Below, piece by piece: positions 29,683 to 43,100 of a DNA stretch of 64,000 bases. Origin of the DNA: Hedera helix (taxonomy: Eukaryota; Streptophyta; Magnoliopsida; Apiales; Araliaceae); the NCBI GenBank assembly GCA_947179155.2, contig OX359286.1:38826664-38890663 (forward strand), given 5' to 3'. The number at the start of each line of letters is the position of its first letter. Positions within the stretch are counted from its first letter, which is position 1. The position numbers and the translations under genes were made by a program. The notes under the pieces were generated by a model. It did not search any database. It was not told the origin of the DNA and worked only from the letters and a program-made list of their open reading frames with translations.

Positions 29683-32315
29683 ACAGTAGCACACGGTATT
29701 GCACAGTAGCACACGGCATTGCACAGTGTTTCGTATTATTAAACTGATAAAGTGGTTATCGTACAATATTTGACTTTATTGTCACATGCACAATAATTCA
29801 TGTTATTAAATTGATAATTGTCACAGTAGCATATGCACAGTAATTCACATTATTGAATCAATAATTGTCATAACACAGTAACGTAATCTTTCTTTTGCAT
29901 ACTTTCTGCATTATTGTTATCTCTATTATGGTATTATTTAAACAGTTGTATTTCATTAATTAATTGACTTGATATCTAACTCAGAAAGCCAACTACACTG
30001 TATTTATAACAATTAGTCATAATAATGAATAAGTGTGAATTATTGTTGAATAATTGAATTGATAAAGTTATTTGTTTATAATATAAAGTTAGGTGATATA
30101 AAATGAATGGTATAGATTAAAGATAATATAGAATTTAAAATGGATGGTGTAGATTAAAAGATGATCTTTAAATGAATGGTTTAGATTAAGGAAATCTTAA
30201 AAGATGAAATGAATGGTATAGATTAAAGATAATATAGAATTTGAAATGGATGATGTAGATTAAAAGATGATAATTAAATGAATGGTTTATCTTAAAAGAT
30301 GAAATGAATGGTATGGATTAAACATTATCTTGAAATGAACGGTTTGGATTAAATTAGGAAATCTTGGTTATGATAAGATTTTTGGCTATAAATAGAGGCC
30401 TTAACTTAAGGATTTTTCATAAACTTCCTTACTTGTTCTTTCTTTCTCTCTCTAAATACTTCTTGTGAAAGTTTTCTCTAAGTGTGCTTAAGTCATCTTG
30501 AGTATTTGTGAAGATTTATAAGTGTACGTGTACTGTTCAAGTTAATCAACCTCATTTAAATCAATATCCAGTCACGTGTTAAGGTAAAGGATTATCATTA
30601 TTTGATTCTCGAAAATAATATCGTTTCTTTCTTACTCATAAGATATGTCATTTATTTCCATGTATTAATTTATGGGAATAACCTTACGGCGCGGATTTCC
30701 GCATGTTGGTGAATAACCTTTCGTATTCATTCCTTATTAATATCTGAGAATAACCTTACGGTGCGGATTATCGCCTGTTTGGTGAATGACTCTTCGTATT
30801 CAATTTTTATTAAATTGTGGGAATAACCTTACGGTGCGGATTATCGCCTGTTGGTGAATAACCTTTCGTATTCATTCCTTATTAATCTCTGAGAATAACC
30901 TGACTACGCGGATTACCGCATGTTTGGTGAATTACTCTTTGTATTCATTTCTTATTTGTCTCTTGTGGAAATAATTTGTTTACACGAATTATCACATGAC
31001 ACTTTTATTGCATATTCGTTTATAATATCATTTTCTTTCATATTCGTAAGTGATATTATTTTCCTTTATACTTATAAGGGATACCATCTTTTTCATCTTC
31101 CATTATTCAAACTTACTATGGTAAGGGATATTAATTTCCTTGACCTTTTGTTAATCAAACCTGCTACGGTAAGGGATATTATTTTCTTTCATACACCTAA
31201 ATCGAAACTTATTATGGAACTATTGCTTCTATAATTCCTGAAAATATTATATGTTCCATAATAGTTGCACTTCATCATTTCAATTGAACCATCCTATTTA
31301 CGTGGACCTTTCTATTGAACTGTAACCGTTATTCTGAACTGTGGATCTTGAATATCATTTTTAAATTTCACTCCACATCATGTTGACAATTTGGACATTA
31401 TTTGAATCTGTACAAAGTAAACTTCTGATACTTATTGTTTATCCTGTTTCTTCTGTTCATCATTTATATCATTCTAATCATCCAAATTCAAGTTGTTGTG
31501 AATATCTGTGGCCGGGGGCACAGATGCGATATAATTGTTGAACAAATGATATGTTAAAGGCGATATAATAGGTTAAAGGCGATACATCTGTTCGGTGTCT
31601 TTTATGACACGTGGTGAATGTTCTCTTTGGCCCGTAGTGCAAAGATGAACTGTTGTTTGGTATGATTATGACAAAAGGCTGAATCTGGTATAACAATGAC
31701 CGTTGGTGTTATATTGAATGTCTTTGGCCCGTAGTGCAAAGATGAACTGTTGATCTGCATGATTATGATCAGGAACTGTGAATTGTATTATCTTGACTAA
31801 TGGTATTTCAGATGATAAAAGTTGATGATATTTTTCCTAAAAAGAGAATCGAGTGGACATTATAGTCTGCATTATTCTTCTAATAGATTGCTCATTCCGC
31901 TGCTATTATTGATCTGAACGTTGTTTAAGAATTTAACTGCAGTTTTTGATACAAACCTTGTAGTCTATTGTATTCTATCAAGAACTCAACTGTTGAAGGC
32001 TAACGATAATTTACTTGTCATTATCTTAGTCATGATATTCTTTACTGGGCTATTTGAGCTCACCCTTTCTTTTGTTCCATTGTTTTTCAGAAAATGAGAG
32101 AGTAGCCGGGTCTAGCAAGGGAATGGAGTGACGGTCCGAGTGATAGCTATTGTAGTCTTCACATGTTGTATATAGTGTGACAATAATTATGAAGACTTAG
32201 TTGTGTATTATTATACACTGTATTGTTGAACGTTATTCTATCTTGTAATAATTTTGTTGTAGTCTTTTGACGACTCAAGTTTGGGCTGTATGAGCCTAGA
32301 TTTGGGGGCGTCACA
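29683..32315 (+). repeat. 3' LTR of the Tekay-like element, second part
   Basis: The remaining 2,633 bp of the 3' LTR, collinear with the 5' LTR to its GTCACA end. Together the two parts are 3,002 bp, against 2,982 bp for the 5' LTR. Confidence 0.93.
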
Positions 32316-33000
32316 GCCACAGTCATCGCTGGCTGAAAATCTTTTACACTCTGGCGTTGCAATTTCGTCTGTGCCTAAGGCTGTAAACTTGCAACAAAGT
32401 TGAATACATTGTCCTCCTCGAACATACCTTTAATATCCAACAACAAAAATGTGAAAACTTTCACATTGTCTTGCATAGTAGCGTCATGCTTTAGTCGCCT
32501 TAGCTCCTTCCTCGCTTGCCAACTCAAATTTTCAGATAGAAATTATCTCTTCAAATTCTTCTTCAAGTCAGTCCATGTAGTCACAGTAGCATGGGTTTCA
32601 TCTTTACCCTTGTACGCCACTATAACTTGGCATTATCAGTAAAATACATATTTGTGATGTCAATCATTCCAGCCTCCCGAATATGGACAGTTTTTAGGCA
32701 CTGCTCCATGTCCCAATTTTATTTTTTTTTCCTATTCTTTAGCACTACGATCCCCTCCATAGGCCTTTGATTTTGAAATTTTTGTTTTATGCTGCACCAC
32801 CACAGAGTCTGTCCCAGCAACATAGTCTGCTTGATGAGAGGTAATTTTTTCATTAATTTGTTGGAATCTTGAGTCCAACTTCTCCCTAAGGGCTGCCAAT
32901 TGATCTACTTCTAATGACAGTCCATTAATTCTTGTTTCCGTCGCTTGGTCACGTTCTCCAACACGGCCTTGCACTTGAATGACAAAAGAAGCTACTGAAT
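32316..33000 (-). pseudogene. Gag remnant, N-terminal and central part
   Basis: On the minus strand, 32,974-32,732 reads as a coiled-coil-like Gag start (LDSRFQQINEKITSHQADYV). Further on, after a frameshift, the conserved Gag core follows (FVASLQP, WQARKELRRLKHD, VKVFTFLLLDIKGMFEED). Three in-frame stops at 32,620-32,622, 32,543-32,545 and 32,375-32,377 sit where the family has Trp, Gln (or similar) and Trp, i.e. transition-type decay. The fragment runs into GCCAC, where the 14.3-kb element interrupts it, and continues at 17,986. Confidence 0.8.
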
Positions 33001-33355
33001 ATTAGGTGTTATACGTGATTGATTATAAAGAAAATAATTTGTTATGAAGCATGCGACCAATCTGCGTCAAGTTGTATTTGAGAACGGGGTAGGCCAGGCC
33101 AAGACTAATCTTCTTTGGGTACTAATTTTCATTACATAATTGGAGAAGTAAAAATACACGCAAGCTAAACACAATATTATTTTCATTATTATTGTGTGAT
33201 ACGAATTTTAATGTAAAAATATACCTTTTAACAGTAAAAATAATATATTTTAGCAAGAATGACGCTTATGTTACTATAAACAAGAACCAGATATTCATTA
33301 ATTTATGCATATTTTGGTCACCAATTAGTTACAAAATTCTTTCTTCTTTTTCTGG

Positions 33356-33357
<2 letters not shown>

Positions 33358-33428
<71 letters not shown>
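33358..33428. repeat. (TA)n microsatellite
   Basis: About 70 bp of uninterrupted AT/TA dinucleotides. The Ile-Tyr repeat frames over it are artefacts. Confidence 0.95.
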
Positions 33429-33430
<2 letters not shown>

Positions 33431-34197
33431 TTGTTGTTGGTGACAAATTACGTAATATTGTTCTCTTTCATGGAGTAACATTTATGTGTTTTTTTCTTCT
33501 GTTTTTATACCGAATTGTATGTGAAAAATACTACCCAAACAGAAAATATATGATAGAAAAAAGAAAAAAGGAATAAAGGGAACTGTATTTAGATAAATGA
33601 AAATACAAATGTTTCCTTATTGGGAAAATAACGATTTTCTAGGTTAACATGATATTTTTATGCATTCTATCATATAATCCCTCCCTCCAGGAGAAAGGAC
33701 TACTATATTTTTCCTAGTCAGTTGCTGAGAATTACGTCATTATCACTTGAAAATCTCCCATTCTCATGGAAAATAAAGTGCAACATCTTTCTTAATCTCT
33801 AGCGCTAAATTTATGTGCACATCTAGTGCCAAGTCCAAAAAAATACACACAAATAGGAGTAAAAAGAGGAGAGAGAAATAAGTAGAGCCAAAATTGTGCT
33901 CAAACTAAACTACTAGAAAATTCATCCTTTAAAAAGCACTACATTAGTAGAAAAGCATAGTCCATCAAATCATGAATTAGAAAAAGAAGAAATCCATATA
34001 CCCAGTTTCAATCAATCCTATTCTTCTGCCTTCTAACTTGAAGAACAGACTGAGGAAAAACATAAGTAGCCACCAAAAAAATATATAGCACTATTATGAC
34101 ACACTAGTCAATGTACCACATCCATCGTTCCCTCCAAGAAGGGCATCATAAGGGAACCCTTTATTAGGACATGAGTGTAACATTTTCAAATATTGTT
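33429..34197. other. Intergenic DNA and probable ACX1 3' UTR
   Basis: No coding region recognised. The part adjoining 34,198 should be the 3' untranslated region of ACX1. The segment at 33,660-33,720 is slightly GC-richer but carries no motif I can name. Confidence 0.6.
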
Positions 34198-37100
34198 TTA
34201 GAGGCTAGACATATGTAGCTGTTGCTTGTGCAAAGGCCTAACATACTCATGGTAGCCATCAGGAACAACCGAATCATTCAGTGGATCCTTCCATGCTGCC
34301 TCGTAGAGCTTTGGATATACATTTCCATCATAACGGCCAAGAATCGAACCAAGGAAGTGATCAGTGTAATTGAATGAATCAACAAGTGCAACTGCATTTG
34401 GCCGGACCTAATGAGAAATCATGGATTCATTACTCGGATCTATAAATAATTAACACAACCATGACCATATATTGAGTTATTATAGCAAACCTGGGAATAC
34501 AAATTTCTCAATTGAGTAGTTGCCAGTGAAGCCTGCTTGGCCGTGATGCTGCCAGTAGAGAGAAAATCACCCTGGTACTTGTGAAGAAGAAATAGCGAAT
34601 ATACATTACAGAGCACCTCTAACATCTGTTTTACCCCCTTCCCAGGAATGTCTTGTTTCAGTTTATCAATGAACCTGCACAAGAAGAAAACATCTGGATA
34701 AGTTAAAATAAAGGTAGATGAAAGATCAAACATTAATTTGCTTCAACATACTAAAAATTATCCACATGTCAAAGGGATTTTAATAGCTCGTAAATCTTTG
34801 GGGGGAAAGTGGAGTAAATATTGAATGCAAATGGTGATACCATGTCACTCGCATAAATTAGGAGAGAGAAATGTGTAAAAGCCAAACCTTAACCAATCAT
34901 GAAAGGAGAGAGAAAACATCGGTAACGGTCCAGACATTTCTCTCTTAATTTATGCGAGTGGTGTTATACCATGTCAGCATGATGGCATGGTATCACCGTT
35001 GTATAGAATATTTTCTTGAAAATTCGAAGTGGAAGAAAATCACGTTTTATTTCTTGGGTTAAATACATTTACCTCCATTGAGGTTAGGCACAATAACAGT
35101 TACCTCCTCCTAGGGATAACACATTGCCCTACCCTCAAAACCAAGCTTCAGTAATAGATTCCCCCTCAACTGAATGATCCCAATGTATTGCATTAATTTA
35201 AACTGGTCAAAACTATCAAATTAGCTCATTACTCACTCAACTCACATTACCCATTAATTCACACCTCCATGTAATGGTGTAACCACATTTTCTCACCCTA
35301 GTGGCTAAAATTTCCGCCCATTCAAGTTAACATAGTTTCCCTCCACAAGTTCAACTCCAACAAAATAATATACTACACATACTGCACATACTACATATAT
35401 CAACATAATGACCAAACAAAAATATATCTACGTAGAGCCGAAATATACAATCATATCTTTCAATACTCGAAATTGCTAGGGTGTAAATATAACAGACTCT
35501 ATGGGATTTCATGGCATGTCTATCATTAGGATTGGTTTCGGCTTGTAAAAGTCCAACAAGAAATGATTTTTTCATCAACAAAGTGCTTCCATTTTCTGGG
35601 AAATCCAAGCATGGTTTAAATATTTATATATATAAAAAAACAATTAGATTGGTAAATTGATTAGCACAAAAGCTGTTTAGGACTTTCATCATGAATATCA
35701 ATAGCAGTATAGTTGGTTATTAAACCTTTAAGAAGATATGCGCCAAGAGAAAATCAATTTTTGAATTTATTAATATATTTAAGTGAAAGGCAGTGAATTG
35801 AAGAAGCTTACTTGGAAACTACGATTAATTGGCAGTGAGCAACTGCTACCTCTGCTAAATCAGCTGACAGTTCTGCAAATCCTAAAGTAAATGGAGAAAA
35901 TTTATAAGCATGCATTTATACCGTTGAAACCATTCAAGTTGACATTTTCAAATATTCACACCCTAACATTGTTCATAAAAAGTTGCAAGGACAGAAGAAC
36001 AACACCCAAAACTATCAAGTAAATGAAATGCAGATATTTATGCAAATTCATCTATAGGGTCATATAGCATAGCTCCAGATTAAATAATAAATCATGAAAG
36101 CATTAAACTGTAGTCTCCCATTTAATGAAACACAGCATTACATCCTCATACACCTTCTTCATTAATTTTGCTCATAATGAATACAAGAGCAGAAAATAAA
36201 AACATGTGAAACACTAATTCCATCATGGCCGAAGTACCTTCTTCTGGGTTTGCAAACTGGCTCAAGTTCTGAGCACAGGCAACAACCATTCTAAATGCCC
36301 TTGCTTCAAATGCCTCCAGTACTGCACTAGGCTTTAGCCAATCTTCAGCTACACATATTGAAGGGAGCAAAAATTAACAAGCTATATCAAACTAGAAAGC
36401 TACATTTAGCACAAATTCTTTCATGCCCCTCTTGGGGATGGTTGGCTAGGCTGACCCCTAAAATTTGTAGTATTTCGAGGTCAGTAGGTATGTACAAGTC
36501 CTTCAGTAACAGTAACAATCAGTGGACCGGTAAGAATTATGCAAATTTTGAAACTAAGAATTCATTTACACAACGAATTTTGAACCCTTCCACTCTGCTG
36601 TGCTTCGATAGATAGGGTTAATAATGCACTTGGTGAAAAGGACAGGCTACCTCTTTCAACATTGGAATGACATTGCATCAGATGTTCAGCTCGCCCCATA
36701 TAAGATGTTGTTCCAACTGGCTGTTTTTCAGACCCCAGCTGAGATACAGTCTTCACAAGATACCTTGCAACCTAAGAAATAAGTATGTTCAATATCGGCA
36801 ACAAAAGCTAACACCAGGATTATCTTGTTCGTATATACACCCAGTTGGAAAAGCAAAGTATAACTTTTAGCTCCAACTTATCTACGATTAGAGTTGATAC
36901 AAGAATCGGGATCAAATGATTAAGATCAATAACAATATCAACAAGGAAGATTAAAATCACATCAATTGGAACCATGGGAAGCAAAACACAACACACCTAC
37001 AAATCTAAATTCTTATATTAATCTGTTATGATTCTATACTGGCTTATGGGGCTAGTCCCATGTTGGTTTTAAGGGCAACTAGGTGTGGGTTGATATGGTC

Positions 37101-40100
37101 TTCGCTCTCCCTCCCCTAGAACTAGCTTTTACAGATGGTGCTTCTAAGATCATAAGAAGTGGTACAAGTGCCGTTTGATCCGTGTACTACCTTCTACTTT
37201 CATCCAACAAAAGTTTCGAGAATATAATTGCACAATGTGAAGAAATTTTTGCAGTTAAAGTAATTAAATAAAATGAAAACCAAATAGAAAATTTGTAAAT
37301 TTCATGCCATCTATCCAGAGGAAAAAAAAATGTAAATTACAAGAAATAATTTCAAATTTTAATAGACTGAAGTCCAAATAGTCACAAAAAGATAGATAAT
37401 CCTTGATTGAGAGTTGTGTAGCATAAGATACAAAAAGAAGAGTGAAACAAATAAATTACCATAGATAGGTATCCAAATTGAAATTACAGGTGAAAAAGAA
37501 ACAAAAAGATTAACAAGATAATGACAACTTTAGAAGCTCTCTACTGAATTTAGTCCACAGTTAACAGCAACAATGGACGCTGTAAAATGTGATCCAGTGG
37601 TCTCTCTTAGAATTCCACATAATGAATATGCAAAATAGAAGACGCATTATATGCCAACTTATACCACATACCTGTAGAAGCAGTACCATGTTGTCTCCCT
37701 CATACGTACAGGCAGGGGCATAAACTGCAAATAATTCAGGAAGGCCACTACTACATAGGTAGCCATGTCCCCCACATAATTTTCGACATTCTTCAATTGC
37801 ATCCTGAAACAAAACCGAATAAACTTTAGATTAAAAAGTTAAAGACAAAACTTGAAAACAACTTTAGAAGGACAGAAAAGTGAAATATAAAATGACACGA
37901 TAACTCGTAGGAGATATGTATCTGAGCCAAAAGTTGCACAAAGCAACATTTTCATAAACAGGTGACTCATAACAAATAAACCGACTGGATTTTACCTTTC
38001 TGATACTGATTATTTTCATACATTTTTCTTTAAAAAGTAGAGTGAAATTTGTTGTGTAATGGTGATTTGATATTGAGACATCTAAAGGTGAACTTTTCAG
38101 CATTTATTAGTCTCTTTCACAAATAATTGAACTTTTTTTAATTCAAGGAGTCCAAAGTCAAATGCAGTCTTGCATATTCCTGGAATATTGATTTTAAACT
38201 CCTATATATGCCAGAAAACTGAAATTGAGACCTACAGCTAGTTTGATATATTCTCTGCCCAAAATTCTTGAATGGTCCCAACAGTACCCATAGGTCACAG
38301 AGTTGTAGAGAACATAAAACAACAAACTTTAAACACACATGATTTTGTAATGGATAATTTTGAGTTTAATGACTTGATATCAAATAAATATTCTAATATT
38401 CAAATCTCATTCACTAAATTAATTTTAACACTTGGCTTTTACAAAGCACATAACTTCACACAAGTGCACACAAATGGATAAGAAAACGCTTGATAAGTAA
38501 GATGGCAATAGAAGTTACAATGAATCACTTACAGAAGTGGCAGTTGTAGTCAAAGACTTGAGCCCGGCAGTGCATGCATGAGCTTCAGGCAGTGTTGAGA
38601 AGTCATTGGCTTTCAATCTTTCTGTCACATCCATGTACAACCAATTTAACCATTCACCAACAAATCTGAAGGCATAGGCAGAAGCCAGCAAAGGGAAGAG
38701 CCTATTTTGCTGAGTCTTATAATCAATCACCTAAAATAAAAGAAGGGCAGCAATTATACATATTTGGATCAATTCCTGAGCTCACCAGCGAGACAGACAT
38801 TTATGGACCAAACCATCTCAAGAATTAAGATTATAGGCCTGTTAAGCATATGAATCACGTGTTTGCTCAAAATGTATGAACTATGAAAAGGCAGTGAAAC
38901 ACATAACATTGGTATTACTGCAAGAATAGTGGAACATTGAGTATACAAAAGATAACTAAGAAAACCAGATAGTTGGATAGTAATGCAAATCATTTTCAAC
39001 CTATGATGAAGCATAAGCAAACACAAACCTCCACCTGAAATATGAACCAAAATTCAAATAACCTAATTTCTGAAAGAAAATTGTTTCTTGGTTGTCGAAC
39101 TATGATGTCATGAGCACCTATTAAGGGTACTTAAAATTTATTTACTGTATGTAACATGATAAGATAAATATTCTGAATTTACAGGGACACCACAAGATCA
39201 TATGGCCGTGGCACATACGCAGTATTCATGTGTCAAACAAATATGGAAGGCAAGCTATGTCACATGGACTCAAGTGTGAGAGTGTGCCTAGAAGAAGAGA
39301 AGAGCAGAAAGAATGTACATTTGACTCGGCACAGAGACAAGCACTACCCATTCAAGTATTAAAAATACTACCTCAATTTTGTATGTAAAAATTCAAAACA
39401 TAAGGGTATAATTGAATAGAACCAGCACTATATGAGATTTAGTGAAGAACATATATTGTTTAGTGAAACAATATCGGCAAAGAAGAACAGTATTTGCATT
39501 TTCATCTGGAGGATAAATCTCATACTACTAATTAAAAATCTATTTAAAATTTATAGCAAATAGAAGAACCTTCGGAGAGTTTTGATAACAGTTGTCTCTT
39601 ACAGTCATTGCACTACAACTACCCAGAGGATAAGTATGTGCCAAAATAACTTAGTAACCAATATGAATTAATGATTACCAGACACCTGAGTTTTTAAGGT
39701 AGGAGCAATAACAAAGGCACGTGCTAAAGCAAAACTAGTTACCATTGTAGAATGTACACTATAAGCTTGTGAATACCATAAGGCATCAAAATACAGGTAT
39801 TCAAATTACCTGAGTCTCCGGGCCCCCATTCTCTGAACCAAATTGTCTACGCACACAACTATACCTTGTGGCGATAGTAACTGCCCTTGATAAAGCAAGG
39901 GAAGCATCAGCAACAATTGTTTGCCGAACATATACCATAGTCCCATAAATTAGTTGCCGAGGAACATCAGAGTGTGTACATTTTCCTTCCCTTGAAACCT
40001 GCAAAACTCTGAGACGTTCAAACAAAACATTAGAAGAGTATGTAAAGTACAACAAAATTCAGTTTGTAACATAATCATTTGTTGTACACTAATGTGGATG

Positions 40101-43100
40101 ATATCATTTGTATATGTGTCTTGTAAAAGTGATCAAAATCACTTATGTTAAAAATAATTGAAGTTTATAAAATGGTACTGTGAAAATTAGGGTAACAACT
40201 AAATTAAAATGTGGACTTCGCTACTGTGGAAAATCGAGGTATCAAGAGACACATTAACATCTAATGTTTTGATAAATTACTGAAAGCACAATTGGACGTG
40301 CAATAAACATAAGAGTATGTGGACTTTTAGTTTCTAAATGGCCATGCCGGCTTGATGGATTATCTAGTATTAGAACACTTCTCCCCTAGAAAAATAATAT
40401 TTCGGTATGAAACAAATGAATCAAACTAGGAGCCTAATCACTGAACCATAATAATACAACATGAGCATAGTCAATTAGAAATTTTCAGGACATCTTGATA
40501 CCAACACCAAATACAACTTACTCAACAATAATTCCAATATCTATGCCAGCAGGATTCTTTATTTCATACTAAAGTAAGTGATGTTCCACATGACACCACA
40601 ATCGTATGGGTACATATACCTCAACTTCGGAGTAAACTGAAAAATAGAAGTACATAAATCTAACACCTAGACATGTTCGCATTATGATGACAATGGGTGC
40701 TGAAGTCCATTAAACATAACCCAACATAATTGCTTAGAATGCAATAAATACATATTTTCATAACAAGAAAGAAATGTAGTTGAAAGAGGCGTGATGTAGA
40801 TCCTAACATACCTCATCAACATTTGATTTCGAGGAATACGCACGTGGTCAAATCTTAACACACCATTGTCCATTGTGTTGTATGCTCCATTTCCGAATTT
40901 CATTCCGATATCACCAACAGTTATGCCCGGAAGAGGTGAGTGATCCTCCAAGCTCCGCAACTGGACAATGAAACCTATTGAAAAATAAGAAAGATACATT
41001 CATATTAGTTTGCAATAGGATCTGATATTTAATAAAGAATTTCAAGGAATGAAGGAGAAAAGTTAATTCTTACCATGTATCCCATGGTCTTGACCGTTGG
41101 TTATAAGACGTGCATAAACAAGAGCATGTGTGGATACTTTACCCAAACCACCAGGCCACCACTATTCAAACATAATAAATCAAAGACATAAAAGGTAAAT
41201 TTGAGAAATACTAGCCAAGTAAAGTTGAAGATTAATCAAGGTAGAAAAACAGTCGGGCAAAATTGAACATTAGATTAATTGTAAACCAAGACCGTCACCT
41301 TGGACTACATTAAGTAGAAAAGGGAGGAGCACTCCAATGATTATCTACTCAATACACTAAATCATTCTGCTCTATGAGAAGCACTTAAGAATCTTGTTAA
41401 TCATTTTACTCACTTTACTGGACGTCAATGTAGGACTGTGAATAACAAACTCATCCGCTTGGGGATCAAATGTTGCAGTGGTTTCAAGACCTTGTACATT
41501 GGAGCCGTGACCAAGTTCAGTTTGTGCATAGCAACCAATGATTTGCATTTTGTGGGCAAGCGGCAACCATTTCTCTTGCTGTTCTTCGGTGCCTTGTCCT
41601 TTAATAGCAGGTACAAACATTCCCTAAGAGAACAAAGATAAGAGTAGTAGATGAGCCACAATGAAGGGGCCTTGTATCGATTTTGTTCATTATCATGCCT
41701 TGATAAAAATCTAGAATTACAATATACAAAAATTTTCTTTTCTCAGACTTAATTACTAAGTTCTCCACAACTCGAGCACGTCAACATAAGTTAAGTTACT
41801 CTTTCCCATAAGCCAGTGTACAATGTACGTCAATATAAGCAGTTAGCATGTAGAAAAGTAAATGCGGATAAGAAAATTATAGAATTTACCCAATGAAGAT
41901 CGGTATAGCAAGGTTCATCCACAAAAAACCTTAGCTTAGTTGCCTCTTCATCTGCAATAATAAAATTAATTGCATGAATAAGTAAGAAACAAAAATAAAC
42001 CACCACTAGTAGCTTCAATTTCTTTGGCTACCGAAAGAAAATGACTTGAGAACCAAGATTGAAGACATACAAGTTAGTTTAAGTTCGTTGACCCGCTTCC
42101 ATGCATGAGCTGCTTTTCTAAGAGTGTTTTTGAACAACTCCTTTCTAGCAAGCATAGTCCTGTCATCCTTCCGAAAAGCCTAATTTCCAAAGCAAGACAC
42201 ATTATAAGTACCTACTATAGACACAAAACAAGTATAGTATATAAAGAAATACAATGTCTTTGAAAGATAGAAGCACCCTAGATGTTCTAGGCATAGAATA
42301 TTTCCATGAAATTGAGTGCATCTGGATTATCAATCACATATGGATTTATTGAGGCCAAATCCCCAAACAGCTTGGTAGTTGTGTGCTTACAATCCTCAAG
42401 ACTTGTAGGTATCTAAGAATACTCCGAGTATGTCACTGTTCCAAAAATACTTGCCACAAAAAAGAGGTCTTGATTTTTACCAAGCTTTGGTTAACAGTTG
42501 CCAGTTTAAAATTAATTGATAAGGATTAAGCAAAACATTGAAAGATATACCCATTATTTAGTATTCTTTTAGTGCTACTTGGTGAAACAAATCCAATTCA
42601 AGGCAAGCTCAATGAGCTAATTGTGATCATTTATAAATTAAAAATAAAAATTGTTATATAGTGATCTGTATATCATTTAGAGGGAAAAAAATGTTAACTT
42701 TTGTGACTAAGCTTGGCTTATCTGACAAACTGATCTTGAACTACCTATAAATGAGCTGAACACAAGACTAAGGATACATCTTTCAGCCCTAATTTCAACA
42801 CCAAAACCAATAAATAAGTAAATAATATAAAACAAAATGTCAAACTGATACACAATTCGTATAATCCCCAATTTTCACCCAACAAAAGTCGGTCAAATTG
42901 TAACTTCCAGCAACAATCAGAACAACAAAACTAAGGTAAAAAAAAACACATAATAAAAAAATAAAAAAACTTTAGAGAGAGAGAGAGATCACAGGATCAT
43001 TAGCGACGAGCTTAGACATGCGATCGGAGACATCAAAAGCGTGCTGCGAACCGGCCCAAGCGATTTTCATAGACTCCACATCGAACTGAGCCTTCCTCCT

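Larger units (their letters stand above)
17987..32315 (+). mobile_element. Ty3/gypsy chromovirus (Tekay/Del type), with a solo LTR nested in its 3' LTR
   Basis: A complete LTR retrotransposon by structure: LTRs of about 3.0 kb beginning TGTAAGACCCC and ending GTCACA, a primer-binding site, gag-protease and RT-RNase H-integrase frames, a polypurine tract, and a perfect 5-bp target-site duplication GCCAC (17,982-17,986 and 32,316-32,320). Total span is 14,329 bp, including a 3,499-bp solo LTR at 26,179-29,677 with one copy of its own 5-bp duplication. The two LTRs differ at roughly 20 positions noted by eye, suggesting a fairly recent insertion. A probable single-base deletion before RT breaks the polyprotein. 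Confidence 0.95.

Noticed and set aside
35040..35345. Possible MULE-derived sequence beginning GGGTTAAATACATTTACC in ACX1 intron 12
   Set aside because: No matching inverted end or target duplication could be identified.
35351..35608. Minus-strand 85-codon frame inside ACX1 intron 12
   Set aside because: Intronic, without recognisable domain. Probably part of repeat-derived intron sequence.
37021..37200. Possible LTR or SINE fragment in ACX1 intron 9
   Set aside because: Composition differs from the flanks (GGGGCTAGTCCCATG), but I found no partner repeat or defined ends.
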